Below, piece after piece: positions 21,242 through 34,276 of a stretch of 64,000 nucleotides of DNA. This DNA is from Thermopetrobacter sp. TC1. GTDB lineage: Bacteria > Pseudomonadota > Alphaproteobacteria > Rhizobiales > Aestuariivirgaceae. The position numbers were made by a program, and so were the translations under genes. The notes beneath the pieces are model-generated. The model was given only the letters and a program-made list of their open reading frames with translations, made no database searches and was not told where the DNA came from. Numbering within the stretch: position 1 is the stretch's first letter; every line of letters begins with the position of its first letter. The stretch spans positions 134,129 to 198,128 of the forward strand of contig NZ_KN050829.1 in the NCBI RefSeq assembly GCF_000746275.1. The letters are read 5' to 3'.

Positions 21242-22057
21242 TCAGGACGATGCCGCACCGGCCCGCTTCTTGCGCAGGCCGGAAAGCGTGCGGATGATGC
21301 CGCGCAGGGTGCGCACCTCCTGCTCGGAAAGTTCGGCGCGGTGCAGCATGTTGCGCAAGTTGCGCACGATCACCGGCCGCATGTCCGGCGACTTGAAATA
21401 GTCCGCCTCATCCAGCGCCTCTTCCAGGTGCTCGAAAAGCCCGATCAGCTCCGCCTTGGTCGCCGGGCGCGAGCCGGGCATCTTCAGCCCCGGTGTCTGC
21501 GCCGGCGCCTCATCGGTCTCCATGCCCAGCGCTTCAGCCCCTTCGTGGCGATACCATTCATAGGCGACAAGCAGAACCGCCTGCGCGATATTGAGCGAGG
21601 CGAAGCGGGGATTGACCGGCGCGGTGATGATCACATCGGCCAGGGCCACTTCATCATTGGTCAGGCCCCAGCGCTCGCGGCCGAACAGGATGCCCAGCCG
21701 CTGTCCCCTTTGCACGCGCGCGCGCATGTCCCGCCCGGCCTCTTCCGGCGTGATCACCGCCTTGGTCATGCCGCGCGGGCGCGCCGTTGTCGCATAGACA
21801 TGATGCAGATCGGCAATGGCATCCTCCAGCCGCTCGAAAACGTCCGCGCCATCGATGATCCAGTCCGCGCCTGAGGCCGCCTTGCGCGCCCGTTCATTGG
21901 GCCAGCCATCGCGCGGATCGACCAGACGCAGCTTCGAGAGCCCAAAATTGGCCATGGCCCGCGCCGCGGTGCCGATGTTTTCGCCAAGCTGCGGATTGAC
22001 GAGGATGACCACTGGCGCCTCATCGGCGCAGCGTTCGGGCGCCTTGCTCTTGCTCAT
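21242..22057 (-). CDS. TrmJ-type RNA 2'-O-methyltransferase (SPOUT/TrmH family)
   Basis: A 271-residue knotted SPOUT methyltransferase. Motifs: VILVNPQLGENIGTAARAM (motif 1), LGILFGRERWGLTNDEV (motif 2) and NPRFASLNIAQAVLLVAYE (motif 3). The C-terminal helical extension fits TrmJ, which methylates the ribose at position 32 of some tRNAs. The start at 22057 (MSKSKAPERC) has GGGACGG upstream; a GTG start at 22078 would add seven residues. Confidence 0.88.
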   Translation of the reverse strand: MSKSKAPERCADEAPVVILVNPQLGENIGTAARAMANFGLSKLRLVDPRDGWPNERARKAASGADWIIDGADVFERLEDAIADLHHVYATTARPRGMTKAVITPEEAGRDMRARVQRGQRLGILFGRERWGLTNDEVALADVIITAPVNPRFASLNIAQAVLLVAYEWYRHEGAEALGMETDEAPAQTPGLKMPGSRPATKAELIGLFEHLEEALDEADYFKSPDMRPVIVRNLRNMLHRAELSEQEVRTLRGIIRTLSGLRKKRAGAASS

Positions 22058-22270
22058 CCGTCCCGTCCGTTCGCTCACTCAAACAGGCGCTGCTTTTAAG
22101 CCTCGTTACGCCCAGAAGGCCCTTCAACGCCGTCGCAATCTCAAAAAGCCCGCGCATTAAAGGGCGTTGATAAAACCCCTTCGCAGCTGTCCGCGCGATC
22201 AGATCAAGCGGCCGCAACATGCGATCCGGACGATCGCCATGTTCAGGGCCAAAAGGCAGGCATCAGGGGT

Positions 22271-24961
<2,691 letters not shown>

Positions 24962-25593
24962 GCTTGCGCCATCCCTTGTGTCCTTGCCCCGGAAGAACCG
25001 CGAAACCTTGGATAAAGGTCACATGTCCATGCCCCCCTTTCGGCTTTCGGTGCGCTTAAGGCCTTCACGCCATTTCATGCGCAAACCGTGCACCGCAAAG
25101 AGGGGCCGGGGCTGTCATCCTGCTGTTTCGCCACAGGATATGACCGTTCCATCCGAAACAGGCAAGAGGAAATGCGCCCGACATCATGCGAAATGCAGGA
25201 AGCGCCAAAGTCTTTCTCCATCCCTGATTACCGGTGGAACGGGCCGGATCGGGATCACGAAAGGCCAGGGCGAACGCGCCGGTGAGACGGCAGACCTTTT
25301 TCCGCTTCCTGAAAACGGAAGGGCCGGGCAGGGAAGGGCATAGATCAGCCTTGGCCCGCATGCCTCTTGAGGAGCATACCCCTCCGACGCCTTCAGGCAG
25401 CCTTCAGGCCTCACAAAAACGCGCCCCATGCATCCATAAGCCATGGTTCACATAACGCTTTACGCACCATGCCCCTCTGCACGCCCCCGGCCGCAGATGC
25501 AAAAGACCCTTCTGAAAGGCGCGCTTCAGACAGACGCCGCCACAAGAAACCGCCACAACCAGGACGGCCACAAAGAGGACGGTTACAAGAGCG
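24962..25593. other. Long intergenic region between alaS and recA
   Basis: About 630 bases with no supported gene. Overlapping open frames exist on both strands but are rich in Pro, Arg and Cys, and none has a ribosome site or recognisable domain. A weak hairpin (TCTGAA/TTCAGA, 25513-25532) lies past the recA stop and is followed on the minus strand by a T-containing stretch, so it may help end recA transcription. Confidence 0.4.
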
Positions 25594-26661
<1,068 letters not shown>

Positions 26662-26766
26662 TGCCGTGATTCTCCCTCAACCACAAGCGACGGGCAAGGG
26701 CCGCCGCGCGCCTGCATCTCTGTCCCTTTCAATTCGCATTATGTTCCGCGCTTCTCCTAAAATCAA

Positions 26767-26790
26767 GAACAAAAAGGAACATAAGCGAAC
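26767..26790 (-). promoter_or_regulatory. Three GAAC direct repeats upstream of recA (candidate LexA operator)
   Basis: GAAC occurs at 26767-26770, 26777-26780 and 26787-26790, that is GTTC three times on the recA strand with an exact 10-base period. Alphaproteobacterial LexA recognises direct repeats of the form GTTC-N7-GTTC (11-base period). The spacing here is one base shorter and there are three copies, so a related but non-canonical SOS operator is likely rather than certain. Confidence 0.5.
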
Positions 26791-26943
26791 ATTTGGGAGA
26801 AGACGGCATCTCTGGCCATGCCCCTTGCGAGGCCGTGCGGACTTTTGAGAAAAAGCGGCAGGAGAAAGGGCATCATCCGGAGCAACCATTTCCGGCATCA
26901 AACAAAACAAGGGGTTGTCATAAAAACTGATTTTGCTGTTCCA

Positions 26944-27016
26944 CAACTCATTGAATGTCAAGCACGGCCCTGTGGGCCGCCGCGTAGCGGTTTCATGCTT
27001 GACATTCAATGAGTTG
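26944..27016. repeat. 21-bp perfect inverted repeat enclosing two small hairpins
   Basis: CAACTCATTGAATGTCAAGCA (26944-26964 as its arm, split here only for naming) pairs perfectly with 26996-27016. Between the arms lie GGCCC-TGT-GGGCC (26966-26978) and CCGC-GTA-GCGG (26980-26990). The whole would fold as a stem with a two-armed head, in DNA or RNA. No gene is inside. Confidence 0.9.
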
Positions 27017-27032
27017 CGAAAAGAATGGTCAT

Positions 27033-27068
27033 GAAGCGCCAATGGCGAAAAATCGCCATTGGCGCTTC
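27033..27068. repeat. 16-bp perfect hairpin
   Basis: GAAGCGCCAATGGCGA (27033-27048), loop AAAA, then the exact complement at 27053-27068. It follows the 73-base element by 16 bases. A further shorter repeat (AAATCATG/CATGATTT) flanks an AT-rich stretch at about 27080-27118. No T-run follows on either strand, so it is not a normal terminator. Confidence 0.9.
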
Positions 27069-27164
27069 TCTCAGTCCTGAAAATCATGCTATTGGGATAT
27101 TGAAAAATTGCCATGATTTCAATGAGATAAAGCAACATTGATTTATTTGTCTAAGACAGCCCCC

Positions 27165-27221
27165 AAAACAAAAAGAGGCCGGCTTCCCTGAAGACGATGG
27201 TCCTGAACGGGAAGCCGGCCT
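27165..27221 (-). terminator. Rho-independent terminator of an unassigned minus-strand transcript
   Basis: AGGCCGGCTTCCC (27176-27188) pairs over 13 bases with GGGAAGCCGGCCT (27209-27221). On the minus strand the stem is followed by CTTTTTGTTTT. The stem is too strong and too well followed by T to be chance. The next recognised gene upstream on this strand is the TolC-like gene ending at 27636, so either a 470-base trailer or a separate RNA ends here. Confidence 0.8.
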
Positions 27222-27635
27222 TGAGGTGGAAGGCCCATGATGCGGATTCGCCACGCCGGGCCATCATGGGCCTTCTGGCGTCTTCCGACCGGCCTGGGTG
27301 TGTCTTGGCCGGGGGCAGGCTGGCCGGAAGATGCTTCTTGGCAAGTGCGGCGGGGGCCAAAATCGCCGCGCGGATGTGGAACCTTGATGGCCCTTTGTCT
27401 GTTCCGGTCGATGTCCTCCTTTGGTCTTCGTCCTTGCGGTTGCGGTGGTTGCCGGCATTCACCTGTCATACGGTCCGCTTTAAAAGCGCCGGATGCTGGG
27501 GGTGAGAGCCGGGCGCATGGAATGGGGGCTTGGGTTAGCATCCTAGCCGCCAGGTGGGGAGAGAGCGCATGCGCCCGGCTCTCTGCCGTGCCGCCTCCTG
27601 CGGGAGTGAAGGCGACACGGCCGGTCGTCCTCATC
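27222..27635 (-). ncRNA. Candidate structured non-coding RNA region
   Basis: The region holds two further perfect inverted repeats: GAAGGCCCATGATG (27229-27242) with 27262-27275, and GAGAGCCGGGCGCATG (27504-27519) with 27568-27583, the latter enclosing 48 bases. It ends on the minus strand in a strong terminator. Overlapping reading frames exist in all three minus frames, but they run through the stems and none shows a domain. A structured RNA or processed 3' region of the TolC-like transcript fits best. I could not match it to a known RNA family. Confidence 0.35.
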
Positions 27636-29126
27636 TCAGCCGGAGGGCGCCGCCACGTTGCGCCGGTTCCAGGCCGCGCGCAGCCGCTGCGCCAGCGCCT
27701 TCACGGGCAGGTTATCGATGTCCGCGGCAGCGAGAGGATCCAGCCCGAGAGAGGCGTAAACGTTGGCGATGGCGTTCTGCAGCCCGGCATAGGCGACATC
27801 GTAACGGGCCGCGGCGAGGATGGTGTTCATCTGCTCGCGGATCAGCGTCTGTTCGCTGGCGGCATCGGCGGCGGAGGCTGCGCGCACCTGCTTGAGGATG
27901 CGCCGCTGCACGTCCAGATACTCCCGTGCCGCATCGAAAATGCGCCGCTGCTGCAGGTAGCGGATTCGCGAGATGTAAACCTGCGTCATCACCGCCATGG
28001 TCAGGGCCTTGGCCTGTTCCTTCAACAGGGCATTGCGGTTTTCAATCGCCCGCTTGCGCGCCGGATAGCGGAACAGACGCATCAGGTTCCAGCTGGCGCG
28101 CGCGCCCCAGGAGACCCAGTTGTTGTTGTAGAGGAAATCATTGGCATCGGCGTTGAGTGCGGCATAGGGCGTCAATCCGGGCAGGAGCTCAAACAGCGCC
28201 GCCTGCGCCTCCCGCGCGTTGATGCGCTGGCGATAGGCCGCCTCGCGCAGCTCCGGCCGGTTCTTCAGGGCGATGGCGATCATCCGCTCCGGCGCCAGAT
28301 CGAGATTGAGGCGCGCTTTCCGCTGCCGGGGGATGGCAAGCGTGAAGGATGTGCCCGGCGCCACGTTCATCAAGGCCGCAAGCTGTACCTTGGCCGCGCT
28401 CAGCTCCGCCTGCAGCGCCCGCAGCTGTTTGCGGATGTTGATGAGCTCCCGCTCATAGGTGAGGGCGGACAAGGGCGTGGTCTCGCCGTCCCTGGCCATG
28501 CGCCGCGCATGAACCAGCGCGCGCCGCACCCGCTGTGACAGCCGCTTCATCGAACCGGCCAGCCGCTGATGAGAAGCCGCCTTCCAGAAAGCGGAGCGCA
28601 CATCCTCGATAATGCGGTTGACTACCTTGCGCCGCCGCTCCATGGCGATCAGCACCTTGTCAGCAGCCTGCTTGGCCCGCACCCAGGACAGCCCGAAATC
28701 CAGAATGTTCCAGGAAAATTCGAGATCGGCCGTCAGCGTCGTCTTTTCCGTGGATTTCGACGGCTCCAGGGAGGTAATTCCCGTCAGCAGCGACTGCGAA
28801 CGCCCACCCGGCTCATTGGAACGCCGGCTCCATTCCGAGGAGGCCACCACCTTCGGCAGCATGTCCCAGTTGCTCAAGGCGGCCTCGGAGATGGCGAGCG
28901 CCTCCTTCATCTGCTCCACACGATAGTCCAGGTTGTATTTCAGCGCCCGTGCCATGGCCTCATACATGCTTACCGGCCCGCGGATCGGTTCCTGCTGACT
29001 GGTCAGGGTGGAAAGGTTCTCCGCCGTGAAGGCGGCGATGTCCTCCTCGGTCAGGGCCTCGGGCCGAACGGCGCATCCGGCCAGAAACAGGGCCAGCCCC
29101 ACCGCGATCATGCTCTTGCCTGCCAT
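27636..29126 (-). CDS. TolC-family outer-membrane efflux lipoprotein
   Basis: A 496-residue outer-membrane channel component. The N-terminus MAGKSMIAVGLALFLAGCAV has a lipobox (LAGC), so the mature protein is lipidated. The rest shows the duplicated long-helix pattern of the OEP/TolC fold: ALKYNLDYRVEQMKEALAIS in the first half, and RPELREAAYRQRINAREAQA, with a Trp/Tyr-rich strand region, in the second. No adaptor or pump gene is adjacent, so it probably serves pumps coded elsewhere or is a type-I-secretion partner. Confidence 0.85.
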   Translation of the reverse strand: MAGKSMIAVGLALFLAGCAVRPEALTEEDIAAFTAENLSTLTSQQEPIRGPVSMYEAMARALKYNLDYRVEQMKEALAISEAALSNWDMLPKVVASSEWSRRSNEPGGRSQSLLTGITSLEPSKSTEKTTLTADLEFSWNILDFGLSWVRAKQAADKVLIAMERRRKVVNRIIEDVRSAFWKAASHQRLAGSMKRLSQRVRRALVHARRMARDGETTPLSALTYERELINIRKQLRALQAELSAAKVQLAALMNVAPGTSFTLAIPRQRKARLNLDLAPERMIAIALKNRPELREAAYRQRINAREAQAALFELLPGLTPYAALNADANDFLYNNNWVSWGARASWNLMRLFRYPARKRAIENRNALLKEQAKALTMAVMTQVYISRIRYLQQRRIFDAAREYLDVQRRILKQVRAASAADAASEQTLIREQMNTILAAARYDVAYAGLQNAIANVYASLGLDPLAAADIDNLPVKALAQRLRAAWNRRNVAAPSG

Positions 29127-29451
29127 GGCTTGCTCCCCTCAGATTGTATCCGCCAGGAAAGAACAAGCAATAGTAGTAGTAGCGGCCAAAAAAACACGCA
29201 TGCCGCTTGCATGCTCTTTCCGGCGAGAAACCCCGCGCTGCGGTTGGTGCAACGTCAGTGCGAATCCCGTTACGGAGTTAACTACCACAAGATGTATTAA
29301 CCATGCAATGCCTATCACTGATTGTGTTAACAAAATCTTTCCCGCAACGAGGAAATGCGCGGAAAAACGCCGGTTTGCGCATATCCGTGCGATGCGTGCG
29401 CGTATACACCCCATGGGTGTGTGGGGATGATGTAGCGGGAAAAACGCGAAT
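29127..29451. other. Intergenic region upstream of the TolC-like gene
   Basis: About 325 bases between two minus-strand genes. It contains a short run of GTA units (about 29171-29181) and AT-rich sequence with several GTTAA elements around 29277-29332 that may be promoter or regulator sites. TTAA pairs are present but not with the 7-base spacing of a CtrA box. No gene seen. Confidence 0.4.
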
Positions 29452-30867
29452 TCATGGAATGCATTGCGCAAGCAGCGGCTCAAGGCTCGCCGCCATGGAT
29501 AACAGCGCCGGATCCTCTCCCTTCGGCGCCATGAGCATCAGGCTCACCGGCGCAATGGCATCCGACGGTTCTTCCCGGGCCGTGGGGCCCAGGGGCAGGG
29601 CAATGGCGCAGACATCAAGAAAATTGCCCATGAAGGTATTGCGCAAACACAAGAGGTTGACGCGGGCATAGACCGCGTTGTCGGCGAGCAGCCCGTCAAT
29701 GGGAGGCGGCAGGATCGGCACGGTCGGCATCAGGCAGCCCTGCGCCTCATGGTTGTGAAGCAAGGCGAGAAAGGCCTGAATCATCTCTTGGCGCAAATGC
29801 TTCAATGCCGTGGCCTCTTCCGCCGTCACCCGCGCCGCTGCCAGCAGGCGCCAGCGCACCAGCGGATCATACTGATCGGCATGGTCTGTCATCATCCGCT
29901 CGTGCACGTGCCAGGCTTCCCAGGCGGAAAGCGCGCCACATTCCCGAATGTCCGGCTGAGGCAGATCCGCCTCGATCAGGCGCACCCCAGCGGCGGAGAG
30001 ATGTGACAGCGCGCGCTCAAACCCGCGCGCCACCGCCTCATCGAGATCCTGAAGGGCGAGAGCCTCCGCTTTCGGCACGAGCAGCGCAAGCTGTGAGAGC
30101 GCCACGGGCCGGGGCAGGGCGCAAAGGGCCTCCCGCACCGGCACCCCGCGCATGAGATGAAAGACGATGGCCGCATCATGCACCGTCGGCGCCAGCGGAC
30201 CGGCCACGTCAAAGGACGGCGCAAGGGGAAACACGCCCGTCATGTCAAGCATGCCGTGCGAGGGCTTCAGGCCGATGAGGCGGTTGAAGGCGGCCGGGAT
30301 CCGGCAGGAGCCGCCGGTATCGGTGCCGAGGCCGAACACACCTGCCCCCAAAGCGGTGGCCACCGCCGCACCGGATGAGGAGCCGCCCGGAATGCGCTTT
30401 TCGCGGCGTTTATAAAGAGCCGCCGGCGTGCCGTAATGGGAATTGATGCCCACGCCGGAATAGGCGAATTCCGTCATGTTCGTCCGCCCCAGGCAGACAA
30501 GCCCTGCCGCTCTTAAAGGTGCCACGGTGGCCGCATCCTTCTTCGCCGCTGGCGCCGAGGCCAGAATGCGCGATCCCGCCCGTGTCACCTCGCCGGCCAC
30601 ATCGAACAGATCCTTCACCGTAAAGGGCACGCCCGCCAGCGGCGAAGGCGCACGCCCCTGCCGCCGCAGCGCATCAACCCGCTCCGCCTCCGCCATGGCC
30701 CGCTTGGCCGCGATCTGAATGAACGCCCGCGCCCCTTCCCGGTCTGTATCCTGCGCCATTGTGAGCGCGTTCGTGGTCAGGGCGGTGGCCGTCGTCTCGC
30801 CGTTGTCCAGCTTTTGGGCCAGGGTGTGCAGGATGCTGGCGCGCGCCTGTGGTGTCCTGATATTCAT
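29452..30867 (-). CDS. Amidase-signature-family hydrolase
   Basis: A 471-residue enzyme of the amidase signature family (GatA, indoleacetamide hydrolase, AtzF and relatives). The Ser-cisSer-Lys triad region is visible: VPFTVKDLFDVAGE (Lys), IPGGSSSGAAVATALG (Ser) and GLGTDTGGSCRIPAAF (nucleophile Ser in GGSCR). It lacks the GatA C-terminal signature and no gatB or gatC is adjacent, so it is not the tRNA amidotransferase. The substrate is unknown. It is divergent from tatA with 292 bases between them. Confidence 0.85.
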   Translation of the reverse strand: MNIRTPQARASILHTLAQKLDNGETTATALTTNALTMAQDTDREGARAFIQIAAKRAMAEAERVDALRRQGRAPSPLAGVPFTVKDLFDVAGEVTRAGSRILASAPAAKKDAATVAPLRAAGLVCLGRTNMTEFAYSGVGINSHYGTPAALYKRREKRIPGGSSSGAAVATALGAGVFGLGTDTGGSCRIPAAFNRLIGLKPSHGMLDMTGVFPLAPSFDVAGPLAPTVHDAAIVFHLMRGVPVREALCALPRPVALSQLALLVPKAEALALQDLDEAVARGFERALSHLSAAGVRLIEADLPQPDIRECGALSAWEAWHVHERMMTDHADQYDPLVRWRLLAAARVTAEEATALKHLRQEMIQAFLALLHNHEAQGCLMPTVPILPPPIDGLLADNAVYARVNLLCLRNTFMGNFLDVCAIALPLGPTAREEPSDAIAPVSLMLMAPKGEDPALLSMAASLEPLLAQCIP

Positions 30868-31159
30868 GTCTTTCGCCCCGAACCTGATCCCTTAAATTGC
30901 AGGCCGCTTCTGCCAAGGGCTGATGCAGGCAGCGCCTTATTCCCCCGCTGCAGGATGCCCGTGAACACGGGCGCCGGGCAAGGGGGCCAAAAGGTGTTCA
31001 CGAAAAACCGCAAGGCACAGGAAAGGCCTGCCTGCTCATGCCGCGGCAGTGGCATTGATCCGGCAGGGCCTTTCTGCAATAGTGCGTCCGACAAACGGAA
31101 CATGCCATGCGAAATCCGCTGGCGTGGCGCGCTGAGATCAGGTGAGACGGGAGAGTTCA

Positions 31160-31402
31160 ATGGGTACGTTCTCGATCTGGCACTGGCTGATCGTTCTGGC
31201 CGTGGTGCTGATCCTTTTCGGCGGCTCGGGCAAGATATCCTCGCTCATGGGCGATGTTGCCAAGGGCATCAGGAGCTTCAAGAAGGGGCTGCAGGAGGAC
31301 GACGAGCCGGAGAGCAAGGAACAGGAGCAGACCAAGGCCCTCGAGAACAAGGCGGAATCTGCCAAGGCCGAAGAGAAGAAGACCGAGAAGGCCGAAAGCT
31401 GA
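31160..31402 (+). CDS. tatA: Sec-independent protein translocase subunit TatA
   Basis: An 80-residue protein with one N-terminal membrane helix ([17 protein letters not shown]), an FGGSGKI hinge, an amphipathic helix ([17 protein letters not shown]) and a charged tail rich in Glu and Lys. It forms the pore-like assemblies that move folded proteins across the inner membrane. The ATG at 31160 follows GACGGGAGAG. It is the first gene of tatABC. Confidence 0.95.
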   Translation: MGTFSIWHWLIVLAVVLILFGGSGKISSLMGDVAKGIRSFKKGLQEDDEPESKEQEQTKALENKAESAKAEEKKTEKAES

Positions 31403-31564
31403 AGGCTGTCGCAATACGCCGCTTGAGGCGTTCCTTCTTGCCGGGACGTGCTGGGCAGGCAGGCGGCGCCTTGGCGTTCGGGCCCATGTAACCCCCGCAA
31501 TCAGCCGCGAGGAGACGGGCCGGGGGCATATCCGCCCCATCCGCCGGCAATTCCGGAAGAAACC

Positions 31565-32173
31565 ATGTTCGATTTCGGTATCGGTGCCACGGAATTGATG
31601 CTCATCGCGGTGGTCGCCCTCATCGTGGTGGGGCCGAAAGATCTGCCGCGGCTGATGCGCACGGTCGGCCACATGGTCAACAAGGTCAGAAGCCTTGCGC
31701 GCGAGTTTCAGGGCCACCTCGACGAGGCCATGCGGGAAACGGGGCTCGATGAGGTCAAGGAAAGCGTCGGCAAGGTGAAGGAATACACCGTGGCCGATCT
31801 CGATGCCGAGTTCGAGGAGCTGGAGAAGGAATTCCGCGAAAAGGCGCTGCCCAACCGGGTCGATGCCAAAGATGATGCGCTCTCTCCCGATGACGACGAT
31901 GATCACGATATCGACGAAACGGGAGAGGATGACGAGGAAAGCGCCGATGCACAGCCCGCTGAAAACCCGGAAGGGCAGGGGGCAGAAGGGGCATCGGATG
32001 AGGGGCGCGAGCCGCCCGGCGTTATCAGCCTCGATGCGGAGCCTGATGCTTCTGATGCCTCTGCGGCCGCAACCGCATCATCCGCGGCGGCTTCAGAAGG
32101 CACAGCCCGGCCGAAGAAGGAACAGGCTGACGTTGGCGATGATGAACAAGGCAGGGGCAGGCAGGGGTCATGA
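31565..32173 (+). CDS. tatB: Sec-independent protein translocase subunit TatB
   Basis: A 202-residue protein with the TatB pattern: [20 protein letters not shown] membrane helix, [15 protein letters not shown] hinge, and a long amphipathic helix. The C-terminal 100 residues are very acidic ([17 protein letters not shown]-like) and probably disordered. TatB binds twin-arginine signals together with TatC. It overlaps tatC by 4 bases. The 162 bases between tatA and tatB hold no gene. Confidence 0.95.
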   Translation: MFDFGIGATELMLIAVVALIVVGPKDLPRLMRTVGHMVNKVRSLAREFQGHLDEAMRETGLDEVKESVGKVKEYTVADLDAEFEELEKEFREKALPNRVDAKDDALSPDDDDDHDIDETGEDDEESADAQPAENPEGQGAEGASDEGREPPGVISLDAEPDASDASAAATASSAAASEGTARPKKEQADVGDDEQGRGRQGS

Positions 32174-32985
32174 CCGCTGAAGAGAAAACGCCCGCAGCCA
32201 TGGACGAGGAGGACGAGATCAAGGCCTCCGAAGCGCCACTTATCGAGCATCTCATCGAGCTCAGGGCCCGGCTGATCAAGTCGCTGATCGGCTTTGTCAT
32301 CGCCTTTATCATCAGCTTCTATTTCGCCAATCCCATCTTCAATTTCCTGCTGCTGCCCTACAAGTGGGCGATCGGTGATGCCACGCACCTGAAGCTCATC
32401 TACACCGCCCCGCAGGAATTCTTTTTCACGCAGCTGAAGATCGGCATGTTCGGCGGATTGTTTCTGGCCTTTCCGCTTATTGCCATTCAGATCTACAAGT
32501 TCGTCGCCCCCGGGCTCTATCGGCATGAGCGCGAGGCCTTTCGGCCCTATCTCATCGCCACGCCCCTATTGTTCGTGCTCGGCGGTGCGCTGGTTTTCTT
32601 CTTCATCCTGCCGGTGGCGCTGAAATTCTTCGCCAGCTTTCAGCAGGTGGGCGAAGAGGGCAAGGCCACAATCGAGCTCTTGCCCAAGGTCTCGGAATAC
32701 CTCTCGCTGGTCATGACCCTGATTCTCGCCTTTGGCATCGCCTTTCAGCTGCCGATCATCCTCACGCTGCTCGGCAAGATCGGGGTCATCTCCGCCGATC
32801 AGCTGCGCCGCGGCCGCCGCTATGCCATCGTCGCCGTGGTCACCATCGCCGCCATTTTCACACCCCCCGATCCCTTTTCGCAGATCGGCCTTGCCCTGCC
32901 CATGATCGGGCTTTATGAGATCGCCATCTGGCTGGTGGCCATGGAGGAGAAAAAGCGCAAGGCCCGCGAAGCCGCCGCTGAGTGA
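32170..32985 (+). CDS. tatC: Sec-independent protein translocase subunit TatC
   Basis: A 271-residue six-helix membrane protein that recognises twin-arginine signal peptides. Family motifs: [20 protein letters not shown] at the N-terminus, [36 protein letters not shown] and [20 protein letters not shown]. The N-terminal 20 residues are acidic. It is coupled to tatB by an ATGA overlap. The L,D-transpeptidase in this window is a likely client. Confidence 0.96.
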   Translation: MTAEEKTPAAMDEEDEIKASEAPLIEHLIELRARLIKSLIGFVIAFIISFYFANPIFNFLLLPYKWAIGDATHLKLIYTAPQEFFFTQLKIGMFGGLFLAFPLIAIQIYKFVAPGLYRHEREAFRPYLIATPLLFVLGGALVFFFILPVALKFFASFQQVGEEGKATIELLPKVSEYLSLVMTLILAFGIAFQLPIILTLLGKIGVISADQLRRGRRYAIVAVVTIAAIFTPPDPFSQIGLALPMIGLYEIAIWLVAMEEKKRKAREAAAE

Positions 32986-33057
32986 TGATGCGCAGCCACC
33001 CGCTTCAGGCCAAGAAACATTTAAAGGGCTTAACGTGTGAATAAGCGGTGCCGGCGA

Positions 33058-33288
33058 TCAGCGCCTTCCGGATGAGCGCTTGCCATCGGGCTTGACCATC
33101 CAGCGAATGATCCACATCGCTCCCGGCAGCCAGGCAAAACCGGCCACGGCATGATAGAAAAAGCGCACCCATTCGCTCACGCCATATCCCGCCAGCGTGG
33201 CGCCCAGCGCCATCATCACCAGCACATAGGTGACGAGATAGACAAGCATCAGCGGGATGCCCAGGAACTTGCGCAAATTCTGGCTCAT
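33058..33288 (-). CDS. DUF2842 family small membrane protein
   Basis: A 76-residue protein starting MSQNLRKFLGIPLMLVYLVT, with two membrane helices and the block FYHAVAGFAWLPGAMWIIRW typical of DUF2842, a family found in Alphaproteobacteria. Function unknown. The start at 33288 removes a non-hydrophobic stretch that the open frame would otherwise add. The stop lies only 73 bases from the tatC stop, in convergent orientation. Confidence 0.75.
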   Translation of the reverse strand: MSQNLRKFLGIPLMLVYLVTYVLVMMALGATLAGYGVSEWVRFFYHAVAGFAWLPGAMWIIRWMVKPDGKRSSGRR

Positions 33289-33322
33289 GCCGGGTGTTGA
33301 TCCGTTTGTCGTTGATATGTGT

Positions 33323-34252
33323 TCAGAAACCGAAGCGCGACAGGCGGCTTTCGATGCCGGATGCATAGGAAAGCCCGCAGATCAGCACATGTGTCAAGTG
33401 CGGATAGATGAGATAGACGTCGCGCCGCACCTCCATGAAGCCTTCAAGGTCGAAATCCGGCATCAGCGCCGCATAGGCCTCGAAAAAGGCGCGACCGGCC
33501 GTGCCGAACATGGTCATGAAGGCTAGATCGTATTCATAATGTCCGTAATAGATGGCCGGATCGATGAAGGCTGCCACCTTGCCGCCGCTGGCGATCACGT
33601 TGCCGCCCCAGATATCGCCATGGATGAGGGACGGATGGGCCGGCTCCTCGATGAATTCGTCCAGATGATCGCAAAAGCGCTCGATGCGGCGCAAAAGGGA
33701 ACTGCTCAAGCCCGCCCGCTCATGCGCAAGCCGCGCCATGAACATCAGCCGCTGATCGCGGAAGAAATCAATCCAGCCTGAACCGGCAACATCCCGTGGC
33801 AGCGCTTCCGTTTTCACCGTCTTCTCATCGGCTCCCGCGGGCAGATAGATGGGATTGGGCTGGGGCAGGGGGCCGATGGTGGTGTCGCGCTCAAGACCGA
33901 AATAGGGCTGACGCTTGCGGTGCATGCGGCTGAGCAGCTCCGCCATGTGCCGCTCAACGGATGCGCCCATGCCGCCGGAGCCGGGCACAAAATCCATCAC
34001 CAGCAGGTCTTCCTCCGCCAGATGCACATGCGGCACCGGAATTTCGCCCTCAAGCCGCCGCAGCATGAAGCCTTCAATGAGCAGATGCCCCGGCTGCGGC
34101 CCCTTGCCGTGCTTGGCCACCAGCTTGCGGCCGTCGGCAAGCTCCACCACGTCCAGCGACAGCCCGTAACTGCCTGAAAGCGGCCTGATGGCGCGCACAT
34201 CCGTGCCCATGGCGTCAGCAATCCGCCCGGAAATGTCCTGGCCGCGCATCAT
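33323..34252 (-). CDS. Fructosamine kinase family protein
   Basis: A 309-residue protein of the fructosamine/ribulosamine-3-kinase family, which has a small-molecule kinase fold. Evidence: the start pattern GSYGLSLDVVELADGRKLVAK with the ATP lysine, LLIEGFMLRRLEG, the catalytic loop SLIHGDIWGGNVI (HGDxxxxN) and the metal Asp in AFIDPAIYYGHYEYDLA. The family phosphorylates sugars attached to amino groups so that glycation is reversed. The start is MM at 34252 or 34249. It is 24 bases from the unknown gene upstream, likely the same operon. Confidence 0.85.
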   Translation of the reverse strand: MMRGQDISGRIADAMGTDVRAIRPLSGSYGLSLDVVELADGRKLVAKHGKGPQPGHLLIEGFMLRRLEGEIPVPHVHLAEEDLLVMDFVPGSGGMGASVERHMAELLSRMHRKRQPYFGLERDTTIGPLPQPNPIYLPAGADEKTVKTEALPRDVAGSGWIDFFRDQRLMFMARLAHERAGLSSSLLRRIERFCDHLDEFIEEPAHPSLIHGDIWGGNVIASGGKVAAFIDPAIYYGHYEYDLAFMTMFGTAGRAFFEAYAALMPDFDLEGFMEVRRDVYLIYPHLTHVLICGLSYASGIESRLSRFGF

Positions 34253-34276
34253 GGCCTTATGGTGCCCCCTCTTAAT

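Noticed and set aside
27143-27634. Minus-strand frames of 64, 103 and 163 codons in the hairpin region
   Set aside because: They overlap each other in different frames, run through perfect stems and the terminator, and show no domain.
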